The notes: generated by a model from the sequence alone, not told the origin. Positions 28,137 through 36,004 are shown, counted from the stretch's first letter. The stretch is 64,000 bases of DNA from Chitinophaga eiseniae (GCF_900167135.1 NZ_FUWZ01000002.1:646651-710650); one strand, 5' to 3'. Made by a program: numbers and translations.

Positions 28137-29486
28137 TTGAAATCACTAATTCGCTCATCGGTAGTATGTCCTGATTATTCCAAAGGATATCCTTTAATTT
28201 CATATGGGGAAGGTATATACCTTTATGATGAATCTGGAAAAAAATATATAGATGGTTCCAGCGGCGCTGCGGCCGTTTCAAATATAGGTCATGGAATTAC
28301 TGAGATCGCAGACATCATGAGGGAGCAAGCTTCGAGAGTCAGCATTCTTCCTACACATGTATTTAGCGCTAGAGTGGTTCAGGATTATTTAGATGTACTT
28401 GTTGATTTTGCCCCTGCTGGCTTCGAAAAGGTATGGACGGTAACCAGCGGAACAGAAGCCGTCGAGAATGCAGTTAAACTGGCACTGCAATATCACCAGA
28501 TCAGAGGGGACAAGCGGCGCCATAAAATAATTTCCAGAAACATTTCTTATCACGGAAATTCCATTTTCATGTTGGACATAGGTGGTATGCCGTTGAGAAA
28601 AAAAATGTATAATAATTGGATGAACCATTTTCCTCATATTTCAGCTGCCAATCTTTACAGAAAACCAGCAGAAATAAGTGAAGAAACATATGTTAATAAT
28701 CTTTTAGCTGAGTTTGAGCAAACTTTACTGGATGAAGATCCATATTCATTTTCGGCATTTGTTGTAGAACCTGTTGTTGCAGCTGCCATGGGTGCTGCTC
28801 CAGCCCCATCTGGTTATCTTGAACGAATGCATAGTTTATGCAAGAAGTATGGAATTTTATTTATTTCCGACGAAGTATTAACGGGATTTGGGAGAACCGG
28901 AGCCCGTTTTGGAATAAATAAATCTGGGGTAATTCCAGACATTATTGCAACTGGAAAAGGAATTAGTGGAGGTTATTTTCCTTTATCAGCGGTCATTGCA
29001 TCAAAACAAGTAATGGAGCCTTTTGTAGCTCAAAATAGTTTTTTTTTAGGAGGTCATACTTATGCATGCAATCCTATGGGTGCCGCTGTTGGGCATTTTG
29101 TTATTGAGTACATGGAAAAACACAAATTAATTGAGAATGCCAATAATCAGGGCAATTATTTAAAAGAAAAATTAAACCGGCTTTATAATCTTGAAATTGT
29201 AGGTGATATCAGAGGTGAGGGGCTACTAATAGGAGTTGAATTTGTAAAAGACAAAAAAACAAAGGAACCTTTTCCTTCTGAAATGAACATTAGTAAGCGA
29301 ATTGGTGAGTTAACCATGAACGCCGGGGTTATATTATATCCCGGAAAAGGTTCTTGCGATGGTTTTTCCGGAGATCATTTACTAATATGCCCCCCCTTGA
29401 TAATAAATAATTCTCAATGTGACACAATTGTTGATGTTTTGGAGTCGTGTATAAAAAAGCTACAGGATGAAATATTAAATACCTGA
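28137..29486 (+). CDS. Class III PLP-dependent aminotransferase
   Basis: The 449-residue fold-type I aminotransferase follows the NRPS by 42 bp and is probably cotranscribed. It has SSGAAAVSNIGHG near the N-terminus, FISDEVLTGFGRTG, and the PLP Lys in ATGKGISGGYFPLSA. Class III enzymes work on omega- or beta-amino groups or on alpha-keto acids. A TTG at 28137 is the best start, since no ATG gives the conserved N-terminus. It probably makes or modifies a building block, perhaps the one taken by the atypical third A domain. Confidence 0.88.
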   Translation: MKSLIRSSVVCPDYSKGYPLISYGEGIYLYDESGKKYIDGSSGAAAVSNIGHGITEIADIMREQASRVSILPTHVFSARVVQDYLDVLVDFAPAGFEKVWTVTSGTEAVENAVKLALQYHQIRGDKRRHKIISRNISYHGNSIFMLDIGGMPLRKKMYNNWMNHFPHISAANLYRKPAEISEETYVNNLLAEFEQTLLDEDPYSFSAFVVEPVVAAAMGAAPAPSGYLERMHSLCKKYGILFISDEVLTGFGRTGARFGINKSGVIPDIIATGKGISGGYFPLSAVIASKQVMEPFVAQNSFFLGGHTYACNPMGAAVGHFVIEYMEKHKLIENANNQGNYLKEKLNRLYNLEIVGDIRGEGLLIGVEFVKDKKTKEPFPSEMNISKRIGELTMNAGVILYPGKGSCDGFSGDHLLICPPLIINNSQCDTIVDVLESCIKKLQDEILNT

Positions 29487-29545
29487 TTCAGGCCGGATCT
29501 TAGTTCGCCAACCACCTGGTGTGTTTTGCATCAAAATGATATAAA

Positions 29546-29579
29546 AAAGGCTTATAAAATATGCATTTTATAAGCCTTT
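29546..29579. terminator. Strong hairpin terminator after the NRPS locus
   Basis: A perfect 15-bp stem, AAAGGCTTATAAAAT and its complement, with loop ATGC. A and T runs on both sides allow use from either strand. It lies 60 bp after the aminotransferase and 22 bp before repeat copy B. Confidence 0.85.
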
Positions 29580-29601
29580 GAAATGTTTTACCATCCTTTT
29601 T

Positions 29602-29651
29602 GTCGCCCTCCCTGTACAAATTTCGAACTTATTTTTAATGGATTTAAGACG
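29602..29651 (-). repeat. 50-bp diverged direct repeat, copy B
   Basis: This is the partner of 17469-17518. On the minus strand the same frame extends upstream to about 29705 (GLQAIGYQIAMLASRLKS) and then through NKFEICTGRATK to a stop in the hairpin at 29546-29579. It looks like a truncated 3' gene end. Copies A and B bracket the NRPS and aminotransferase genes. Confidence 0.6.
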
Positions 29652-29736
29652 GCTTGCGAGCATAGCTATTTGATAGCCAATTGCTTGTAAGCCATTTTTT
29701 GTTGTGCATAATTAACGTGAACCTGAAAACGTGTGT

Positions 29737-30678
29737 ATGAAAAATTTAATGTGTGCAGAGGCAAAACAAATTGATCTTGTAGATTATTTAGCCTCATTGG
29801 GTCACCAACCCCAAAAAGTAAGAAACCACGACTATTGGTATCTCTCCCCATTGCGGGATGAAAAAACACCATCCTTCAAAGTAAACCGGCAGTTAAACGT
29901 CTGGTATGATCATGGAACCGGGAAGGGCGGCAATCTGGTAGACTTTGGAACACTTTATTTTAATTGTAGTGTTGCCGACCTGTTACAACGCTTATCGCAG
30001 CGACAACCCGCCCCGGCTTTTTCTTTTCACCCGCCTACCACTTTGGGCAGTCAGCATCCGGCCCCCGCTTCTTTTGCTGGTGAAAAGAAAGATACCCCCG
30101 ACAGCAAAATTGTTATTCTGGACGCCCGCCCGCTTAAAGAACAATCCCTGCTGGACTACCTGCAAAAAAGATGTATCCCGGTGGAAATTGCCAGCCATTT
30201 TTGTAAAGAGGTAGATTTTCTTTTGTATGGGAAGAAACATTCCGTTATCGGTTTTCAAAACAACGCCGGGGGATATGAACTGCGGAACGAAAATTTTAAG
30301 GGCAGCAGTTCCCCAAAGGACATAACATTTGTAGACAACCGCACAGAACAGATTGTCGTTTTTGAGGGCTTCTTTAGCTTCTTATCTTTTTGCACCATCA
30401 ACAGAAACCAGCAGGCCCCATTGACAAATTGTCTGGTTTTAAATTCCCTTTCCTTCTTTGAAAAAAGCCGTCAACTAATGGAGCAATACAAGCAGGTACA
30501 TTTGATTTTAGACAGAGATACAGCCGGTATGAATCACACCCGAAAAGCCTTGCAATGGGATGGAAATAAGTACATAGACCGGAGCGATTTTTACCACGGC
30601 AGAAAGGATTTAAACGATTGGCTTATTCATCATCACCACAGCCAAAAAGAAAGCCAGCGGATAGGGAGGCGGCTTTGA
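29737..30678 (+). CDS. Mobile-element primase (CHC2-like N-terminus, Toprim domain)
   Basis: The 313-residue protein has a zinc-finger-like N-terminal domain of the primase type without a full Cys set (YLASLGHQPQKVRNHDYWYLSPLRDEKTPSFKVN, then WYDHGTGKGGNLVDFG). Its C-terminal Toprim-like region contains VVFEGFFSFLSF and LILDRDTAGMNHTRKAL, which supply the metal-binding acidic residues. Such proteins are found in Bacteroidota mobilizable elements and prime replication of the excised circle. ATG 29737 is preferred over the GTG two codons earlier. It is the first gene of the mobilization segment. Confidence 0.88.
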   Translation: MKNLMCAEAKQIDLVDYLASLGHQPQKVRNHDYWYLSPLRDEKTPSFKVNRQLNVWYDHGTGKGGNLVDFGTLYFNCSVADLLQRLSQRQPAPAFSFHPPTTLGSQHPAPASFAGEKKDTPDSKIVILDARPLKEQSLLDYLQKRCIPVEIASHFCKEVDFLLYGKKHSVIGFQNNAGGYELRNENFKGSSSPKDITFVDNRTEQIVVFEGFFSFLSFCTINRNQQAPLTNCLVLNSLSFFEKSRQLMEQYKQVHLILDRDTAGMNHTRKALQWDGNKYIDRSDFYHGRKDLNDWLIHHHHSQKESQRIGRRL

Positions 30679-30689
30679 CTCGCTTAGGT

Positions 30690-30777
30690 AGCCAGCTATG
30701 TTTTGGTAAAACCAAAACTACTGGCTCACCTCATGCTATCGCATTCGGTGAGAAATTTTTTTCATGCTATCGCATTC
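30690..30777. other. Candidate origin of transfer (oriT)
   Basis: Between the primase and mobC lies a dense cluster of repeats. An outer stem AGCCAG / CTGGCT (30690-30726) encloses a perfect inverted repeat GTTTTGGT-AAA-ACCAAAAC (30700-30718). CTCACC / GGTGAG (30725-30752) brackets the first of two exact direct repeats TCATGCTATCGCATTC (30731-30746 and 30762-30777). Nested hairpins plus iterons directly upstream of mobC-mobA are the usual arrangement of a relaxase binding and nicking site. Confidence 0.65.
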
Positions 30778-30800
30778 AAAAAATAAAAGAGAAGGTTGAT

Positions 30801-31181
30801 ATGGAGCAGCAGAATGCACAAACCAAGAACAAGGGAGGCCGCCCCAAGAAAGCGGTAAAAAAAGACCAATTATTAGCCGTTAAATGTAGCCTTTATGAAA
30901 GACGTATTATAGAAGGAAGGGCGAAAAGTGTTAACCTTTCGGTTTCTGAATACCTACGGGAAATAAGCATGACCGGAAAAATTGACAGGCGGGAAAAAGC
31001 ATTACCAAAAGAAGTTTTGGAACTAACCGGCACACTTAATCATACGGCTGCAAACCTTAACCAGATCGCCAAAAAGCGAAACGGCATGGAAGAATTAAGC
31101 CCGCTTGAACGTGCCAATCTGAAAGTACAATCCGGGGAATTAAAAACATTAGCGTCAAAAATTAAAAGCTATTTCCAATGA
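30801..31181 (+). CDS. mobC: MobC-like mobilization accessory protein
   Basis: The 126-residue basic protein starts at ATG 30801; the longer open frame runs back through the oriT candidate and is not coding. It has the KNKGGRPKKA start, a ribbon-helix-helix-like DNA-binding core (VKCSLYERRIIEGRAKSVNLSVSEYLREISM) and the conserved NHTAANLNQIAKKRN segment of the MobC family. It should bind oriT and recruit the relaxase. Its stop overlaps the mobA start by 4 bp. Confidence 0.88.
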   Translation: MEQQNAQTKNKGGRPKKAVKKDQLLAVKCSLYERRIIEGRAKSVNLSVSEYLREISMTGKIDRREKALPKEVLELTGTLNHTAANLNQIAKKRNGMEELSPLERANLKVQSGELKTLASKIKSYFQ

Positions 31182-32218
31182 TTGGGCATGTATCTACAGG
31201 AGCGTCTTTTTTCCACTGTATCAGTTATTGTCTGGAAGATAAACAGGGATTATCTGAAGAACAGAAGCTACAACTTTCCCTAAAGGACCACTTGCAGCAC
31301 AAGGACAGGGCAGAAGTATTATATTATAACAAATGCTTCGGAGACAAATACGAGTTGACAAAAGATTTTAAAGACGTTCGGAAATTGAGTAAACGGGTAG
31401 AAAAACCGGTACTTCATTTGTCGCTCCGGCTGGCTCCAGGTGAAAGCCTTTCCAAAGACAAACTAATGGAAATTGGCCGGGAATGTGCAAAAGAATTTGG
31501 CGTATCGGATAACCAATATATCTGCGTGTTACATAAAGATACCAATGAACAGCATATCCATATTGCCGCTAACCGGGTTGGTTTTAACGGTAAGGTAGCC
31601 AGTGACAGCAATAGTTATAAAAGAATGGCCGCACTTTGCCGCAGACTGGAAAAGCAGTACAAGCTACAGGAAGTATTAAGCCCACGCGCCTTTTTATCAC
31701 CTAAAGACAGGTTATTACCCCGGCAGGATCAGCGAAAGGAAAAACTGAAAACAGATATTTGGCAAACCCTAAAGAAGGTCCGTAACTATTCTGAATTTGA
31801 GCAGCGGATGCAGGCTTTAGGGTACAAGTTGATTAAAGGCCGGGGAATTTCCTTTATTGATGATAAGAAGGTAAAAGTAAAAGGTAGTGAGGTAGGTTTT
31901 TCGCTGGCAAAAATAGAAAGAGTTTTAACCCTGAAACAAGAACTGGTGACTAAACAGGCTGAACAAAAGAGATATGAAGCAGCCATCCAACATGATACTA
32001 CAAATCAACAAACTTTATCCCCCGCTCAAAGGATGCTCCGTGAAACGCAGCGGGCGGCACATATTGAACATTCACCCATTGGTCCTGTAATAAAGGAATT
32101 GAGTAGTCTTTTAGAACAGCTTCTACAGCCTGTAGACACATCTAACTATTTGCCTTATGAGCTGACCGAAGAGGGCATCAAGCGAAGAAAGAGGAAACAG
32201 AAATCCCACCGGATTTAA
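31178..32218 (+). CDS. mobA: MobA-type relaxase
   Basis: The 346-residue protein belongs to the relaxase/mobilization-nuclease family. It starts MIGHVSTGASFFHCISYCLEDK, and the metal-binding three-His motif is seen as EQHIHIAANRVGF near residue 128. The C-terminal half is basic (KRRKRKQKS). It nicks one DNA strand at oriT and leads it into a conjugation pore. The island has no conjugation genes, so a helper system would be needed. Translation is coupled to mobC through ATGA. Confidence 0.9.
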   Translation: MIGHVSTGASFFHCISYCLEDKQGLSEEQKLQLSLKDHLQHKDRAEVLYYNKCFGDKYELTKDFKDVRKLSKRVEKPVLHLSLRLAPGESLSKDKLMEIGRECAKEFGVSDNQYICVLHKDTNEQHIHIAANRVGFNGKVASDSNSYKRMAALCRRLEKQYKLQEVLSPRAFLSPKDRLLPRQDQRKEKLKTDIWQTLKKVRNYSEFEQRMQALGYKLIKGRGISFIDDKKVKVKGSEVGFSLAKIERVLTLKQELVTKQAEQKRYEAAIQHDTTNQQTLSPAQRMLRETQRAAHIEHSPIGPVIKELSSLLEQLLQPVDTSNYLPYELTEEGIKRRKRKQKSHRI

Positions 32219-32243
32219 TCATTAATCAGAAAATTACAATTTT

Positions 32244-32795
32244 ATGGATACCACAAAGAAAACAGGAGATATTGAAAAAGACAGTTTAGAACTGGTACTG
32301 GAAGAATTTACGGACGAACAAAAGTTACATACAAAAACCGTTGACGACCTGGTTAAAGCCGTCAACGGTTTATCCGGAAAGTTTATCGAATTTGAAGAAA
32401 AACTGGGAAAGCTGAAGGAAATAGACATTTTAACGGATACCAAGCCAATGCAGGAAATTGTGAAAAAAGGCATTATAGATATGAAATTGACGGTTGCCGC
32501 GCAACCTAAAAATGTGACACGAAAATTCCAGCTATTGCTTTTTCCGGAACAGGATGCAAAACTGTTTTATAGGGTTGTTTTTGGCCGCTGGTTCCTATGG
32601 CTGGTAGTAATGCTGCTCCTTACCAATTTATACAAATTTAGTATCCATTGGAGCGAAAATCGGAAGGAAATAAAACTGCAACAATTAGAAAATAACAGGA
32701 TAAAAAAGGCGTGGAATACTCTTTACTCCCAACAGGGAAAGGGGATAAAACGTTTAATGGATAGTGCCTACAATAAAAGCGGGCGGCCAGAATAG
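32244..32795 (+). CDS. Membrane-anchored mobilization accessory protein
   Basis: The 183-residue protein has an acidic, probably coiled-coil N-terminal region (residues 1-70), a basic middle, one membrane helix (WFLWLVVMLLLTNLYKF, about 112-129) and a basic tail. It follows mobA by 25 bp on the same strand, a position often held by a third mobilization gene in Bacteroidota elements. It may tether the relaxosome to the membrane; this is inferred from position and topology only. Confidence 0.65.
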   Translation: MDTTKKTGDIEKDSLELVLEEFTDEQKLHTKTVDDLVKAVNGLSGKFIEFEEKLGKLKEIDILTDTKPMQEIVKKGIIDMKLTVAAQPKNVTRKFQLLLFPEQDAKLFYRVVFGRWFLWLVVMLLLTNLYKFSIHWSENRKEIKLQQLENNRIKKAWNTLYSQQGKGIKRLMDSAYNKSGRPE

Positions 32796-32829
32796 CCTAT
32801 CCATTTTCATTTTATTATTGAAATTAATT

Positions 32830-33045
32830 TCAACACGAACAAGTGCCTTGTTGAACCGGTGGACATTTTACGGTCCCATAGCTGCAATATACACAACAGT
32901 CGCCCGCTTTGGGTTTAAGGCGCTGGTGGCAGCTTTCACACTCATAAAAGTATTGACAAGCGTCTGTAGGCATTGTTTCTTCCTTTTTATGTCCACAATG
33001 TGGACAGGTAATAACTGATTTCAATTGAACAGTTGTGGTCGTCAT
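32830..33045 (-). CDS. GDCCVxC-type small Cys-rich protein
   Basis: The 71-residue protein has a CPHCGHKKEE zinc-ribbon half, ECESC, and the family signature GDCCVYCSYGTVKCPP, then ends GTCSC. It has ten or so Cys, fitting metal or mercuric-ion binding. The family is typically encoded with merTP in Bacteroidota, and some relatives carry selenocysteine. It is the last gene of the arsR-merTP operon, starting 4 bp after merTP. Confidence 0.9.
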   Translation of the reverse strand: MTTTTVQLKSVITCPHCGHKKEETMPTDACQYFYECESCHQRLKPKAGDCCVYCSYGTVKCPPVQQGTCSC

Positions 33046-33049
33046 TGTA

Positions 33050-33664
33050 TTATTTATTTTCAGATTGCGTTACTTGATACCCCGTTTCAGTTTCCACTGT
33101 AGCGGCCAATTGTTTCAGGGATATTTGGGTACTATCAAACTCTACTATTGATATGCCTTTGCCATAAAAAGTATTAACTTTCCGTACACCTTTCTTTTGT
33201 AGCAGAGCATTGTTTACATGCCCTTCACAGGCTTCACAGCTCATACCCTGTATGTGAAGTACAGCCTGTTCAGCACCAGCAGAATTATTAACTATTATCT
33301 GCGGTCCGGATTGTTGGGGTTGAAAATACTTTGCATAGTAGGGAAAGGTTGAGAGTAAAACGGACATTACAGTAATTACCCAAAGAAACGTTTTGGATTG
33401 TAACCCACTTTTCTTTTCTTCACCAGGGCAGCCACACGCATCTTTTTGCCGTGGCTTATATGCTTGATAAAAGGCGAACCCTAGAATCAATACAGTTGCG
33501 CCCAGCAAATAAGGTCGCAAAGGTGCTGCCCAGCTAAACGTAGCAACTGCGCCCCCTGTTCCGCCTACTATTGCTAACAGTGGCACTATACAGCAAAGGG
33601 ATGATGTTACCGCCAGTAAAAGCCCTGAACCAAGCAGCACCTTACCATTTTTCTCGTTACTCAT
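33050..33664 (-). CDS. merTP: Mercuric transport protein MerTP (MerT-MerP fusion)
   Basis: The 204-residue protein joins a MerT-like membrane part to a MerP-like domain. The membrane part has three helices, the Cys-Cys pair in SSLCCIVP, and DACGCPG in the loop. The MerP-like HMA domain has GMSCEACEGHV, whose CxxC binds Hg(II). It would collect mercuric ions outside and carry them into the cell. Its start overlaps the end of arsR by 4 bp. No mercuric reductase (merA) is present in the window, so the fate of imported metal is unclear. Confidence 0.92.
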   Translation of the reverse strand: MSNEKNGKVLLGSGLLLAVTSSLCCIVPLLAIVGGTGGAVATFSWAAPLRPYLLGATVLILGFAFYQAYKPRQKDACGCPGEEKKSGLQSKTFLWVITVMSVLLSTFPYYAKYFQPQQSGPQIIVNNSAGAEQAVLHIQGMSCEACEGHVNNALLQKKGVRKVNTFYGKGISIVEFDSTQISLKQLAATVETETGYQVTQSENK

Positions 33665-34041
33665 ACTGTTTCTGTTTTTAAGTTCACTTGATTGATGATT
33701 TTAAAGAACGGGCGTAGTAACTTCAAATGTTCCGTTCTTAGGGAATAGAGAATGGTTTGTCCTACCTTGCGTGAACCGACAATATCCCCGTCCTTCATCT
33801 TTCGTAAATGTTGCGAAATGGCCGGGATACTCATTCCAAGAATATCGCTAAGATCACAGGGGCAAAGCTCCTTTTCTTCTTCCAGCAGGTAAAGGATTTT
33901 CAACCGTACATCATTACCAGCCAATGATAAGATGGCGGATAGTTGTGTAAACGACTTTTCATTTGCAGCCACTTTTTTCCTGCAATCATTTATCTGTACC
34001 GGGTCCGCTAGTTCACGAATGCAAACATTTTTCCCTTCCAT
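33661..34041 (-). CDS. ArsR/SmtB-family metal-sensing repressor
   Basis: The 126-residue winged-helix protein has LAGNDVRLKILYLLEEEKELCPCDLSDILGMSIPAISQHLRKMKDGDIV, with the family's metal-site Cys pair (CPCDL) in the alpha3 helix and a Cys near the N-terminus. It is the first gene of arsR-merTP-GDCCVxC and has a 34-bp operator 31 bp upstream. It should release DNA on binding a soft metal, probably Hg given the merTP partner. Confidence 0.9.
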   Translation of the reverse strand: MEGKNVCIRELADPVQINDCRKKVAANEKSFTQLSAILSLAGNDVRLKILYLLEEEKELCPCDLSDILGMSIPAISQHLRKMKDGDIVGSRKVGQTILYSLRTEHLKLLRPFFKIINQVNLKTETV

Positions 34042-34072
34042 AATTATTCCTTTAACCCAAAGATAATAATAG

Positions 34073-34106
34073 TTTCATTATTTAAGCAAATGCTTAAATA
34101 ATGAAA
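34073..34106. promoter_or_regulatory. ArsR-type operator
   Basis: Perfect inverted repeat with 16-bp arms, TTTCATTATTTAAGCA, AA, then the complement. The core TTAAGCA-N2-TGCTTAA is the classic ArsR/SmtB operator form. It lies 31 bp before the arsR start codon. Confidence 0.8.
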
Positions 34107-34113
34107 TGGGCAT

Positions 34114-34142
34114 AAAAAAGCCACCGCTTAATGCAGTGGCCT
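34114..34142 (-). terminator. Terminator of the XRE gene
   Basis: GCCAC / GTGGC stem with an 11-base loop; on the minus strand it ends in a run of T. It follows the XRE gene (34165-34602) by 25 bp. Confidence 0.7.
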
Positions 34143-34164
34143 TATATATTATTTTTAAATCATG

Positions 34165-34602
34165 TTATTTGCCCTTCTTCTCGCTTAGTAGCTTCTCAAG
34201 CATTTCAACCTTTTCTCGCTCCGTCTGCAACAGGCGCTCATATAGTTTTTTATTCTCATCCATAGCCTCCAGCCATTTGTCCATAGGGTTGATCGTGCAT
34301 TTATAGTTAACTGTTGGGCCGCCGTGTATTACGGAGCCTTCATAGTTATTCTGAATATTATGGATAGCCGTTTCTTCATCAAAATTCTTGATAGCCTCAG
34401 CAGGAACTTTTAGAGCCTTTGCCACTTGTTCAAGTATTTCAGGATCTACTGTTTCCTTGCTCTCCAGTAAGGAAATTTTCTTTTGATTCCAGTCCTCACC
34501 TAGTTCAAACGCCAAAGCGTCCTGTTTAATTCCTAGCATTTCGCGGAATCGCTTAATATTATGGCCTTCATGAACTTTGTTACTCATATCTGTATAAGTC
34601 AT
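34165..34602 (-). CDS. XRE-family HTH protein with coiled-coil tail
   Basis: The 145-residue protein has an N-terminal Cro/CI HTH (IKRFREMLGIKQDALAFELGEDWNQKKISLLES) and a C-terminal Glu/Lys-rich helix (LYERLLQTEREKVEMLEKLLSEKK) that probably drives oligomerization. It may start at ATG 34602 or 34587. It is divergent from the two unknown genes at 34771-35942 and may control the island's maintenance functions. Confidence 0.85.
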   Translation of the reverse strand: MTYTDMSNKVHEGHNIKRFREMLGIKQDALAFELGEDWNQKKISLLESKETVDPEILEQVAKALKVPAEAIKNFDEETAIHNIQNNYEGSVIHGGPTVNYKCTINPMDKWLEAMDENKKLYERLLQTEREKVEMLEKLLSEKKGK

Positions 34603-34770
34603 AAAACAAATATAATCAATTTTTCGACTACTTAAATATCCTCAAAGATAGAATTAAATACCGGCTAAAACATCTCCAATATCCCGATAAATAATCCCTG
34701 TATCAAATTGAATACCATTTCATTATAAAAGAACTTGTATCCATGTTTATAACCTTCAAAAAGTTAAGTC

Positions 34771-35253
34771 ATGGAAGAAACGGACAAAATACATTTAAGC
34801 CCCCCATTTGATGAAGACGAATGGCTAAAACTGATTTTTCTATTGAGTGATACACATAGTTGGCTAAATGAGCTAGTAAATGGCGCTATGCTGCGTGTGC
34901 CGATGAAGGACAGAAAGAAGCTGTTCCGCAAGTCTTACTACATTACTGTTAACGCGCTGGCACATATCATGGAACGGCATTACTATAAAATCCCACGACA
35001 CCCGAATGTTAGCAAGTTCACTATTCCAGTAGTTGAAATTTTGTCCTTACTCCGGGATGCCAATACAGAGCCATTTACACCTGTCATTGGCGCCACTTAT
35101 CTAAAAAGGGTTATAGATACAGGCAGTATAATAGGTCATGACTTTAATCAGCTACCCACCAGCCTTTTAACTGTCTTAACGGATAGCGGGGGCCGCATCC
35201 TTACTGCTTTTCCCGGTTGCATGAAGCCACAAACCAGTATTTCAAACCTATAA
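34771..35253 (+). CDS. Hypothetical island protein
   Basis: The 160-residue protein has no membrane segment; it shows LSPPFDEDEWLKLIFLLSDTHSWLNELVNGAML and KSYYITVNALAHIMERHYYKIPRHP. I do not recognise a family, though such proteins recur beside recombinases in Bacteroidota islands. It is followed after 11 bp by 35265-35942, so the two form an operon. Confidence 0.65.
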   Translation: MEETDKIHLSPPFDEDEWLKLIFLLSDTHSWLNELVNGAMLRVPMKDRKKLFRKSYYITVNALAHIMERHYYKIPRHPNVSKFTIPVVEILSLLRDANTEPFTPVIGATYLKRVIDTGSIIGHDFNQLPTSLLTVLTDSGGRILTAFPGCMKPQTSISNL

Positions 35254-35264
35254 ATCATCCAGCT

Positions 35265-35942
35265 ATGTATTTTACTTCTCCCCGTGCATGGGATAACCTT
35301 CCCTTGCGCCTTACTTCCGAGGAAATACGTGATCCCTTCGAGGTTATACACGAATATTATTCGGCACATGATATGCCACGAGCAAGGCAAATATTGAATA
35401 GGTGGTTAGCTTCGGCCAGTATGGAAAAACCGGGAAAGCTATCACCCTCCGGATTGCAATTTTTTTATGAAAGAACGGAATCATTAATTGAAGCTGCATT
35501 TTTGGTCGAACAATTAGACAACAAGGGGCGAAAAGCGGTCATAATACAAAAGGAGGATGAGGAAGAAATTGACCTGATGAATCCCCGTTTGTTTTGTGCG
35601 TGGATTAGACAGAGTAAGGGTGAGCCTGTAGCCCACCGGGAGGTATGGGATGCATTCCCTAGAAGCCTTACCTATAAAGAGTTTCTAAACCCTTATCTGG
35701 TTTTAGGAAAATTCTTTTCCTTTCTCACGTTAGGGGAATGGAGAGAATTGCTCCGTGAATTGTTTTCTATGGGCCTATCTCGTAGAACATTCTTTGATGA
35801 AACGTTAGATTTTGATATGTTAGGCATAAGAAAATATCTTGAAAAATTGATCGAAGCGGGCCACCTTATTGATGTTCGGGAGTATCGTCAATCATTTTAT
35901 GATAAAGTAATTAGTGAAGCGAGTTCGAGAAAAGACGAATGA
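35265..35942 (+). CDS. Hypothetical island protein
   Basis: The 225-residue protein starts at ATG 35265 (MYFTSPRAWDNLPLRLT), 11 bp after the preceding gene. It is helical and charged, with the segments DPFEVIHEYYSAHDMPRARQIL and LTLGEWRELLRELFSMG. Function unknown. Its partner gene, the divergent XRE regulator and the position inside the island suggest a maintenance or replication-control pair, which is inference. Confidence 0.65.
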   Translation: MYFTSPRAWDNLPLRLTSEEIRDPFEVIHEYYSAHDMPRARQILNRWLASASMEKPGKLSPSGLQFFYERTESLIEAAFLVEQLDNKGRKAVIIQKEDEEEIDLMNPRLFCAWIRQSKGEPVAHREVWDAFPRSLTYKEFLNPYLVLGKFFSFLTLGEWRELLRELFSMGLSRRTFFDETLDFDMLGIRKYLEKLIEAGHLIDVREYRQSFYDKVISEASSRKDE

Positions 35943-35962
35943 TAAGTACTAGAAGGGGTTAC

Positions 35963-36004
35963 ACACAAAGGGAACGGCTGAAATTTCAGCCGTTCCCTTT
36001 GTGT
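35963..36004. terminator. 42-bp perfect palindrome, bidirectional terminator
   Basis: The half-site ACACAAAGGGAACGGCTGAAA is followed directly by its complement with no mismatch. It lies between the convergent ends of 35265-35942 and the cation transporter gene (36082). The perfect stem with AT flanks suits a terminator for both strands. Confidence 0.75.
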
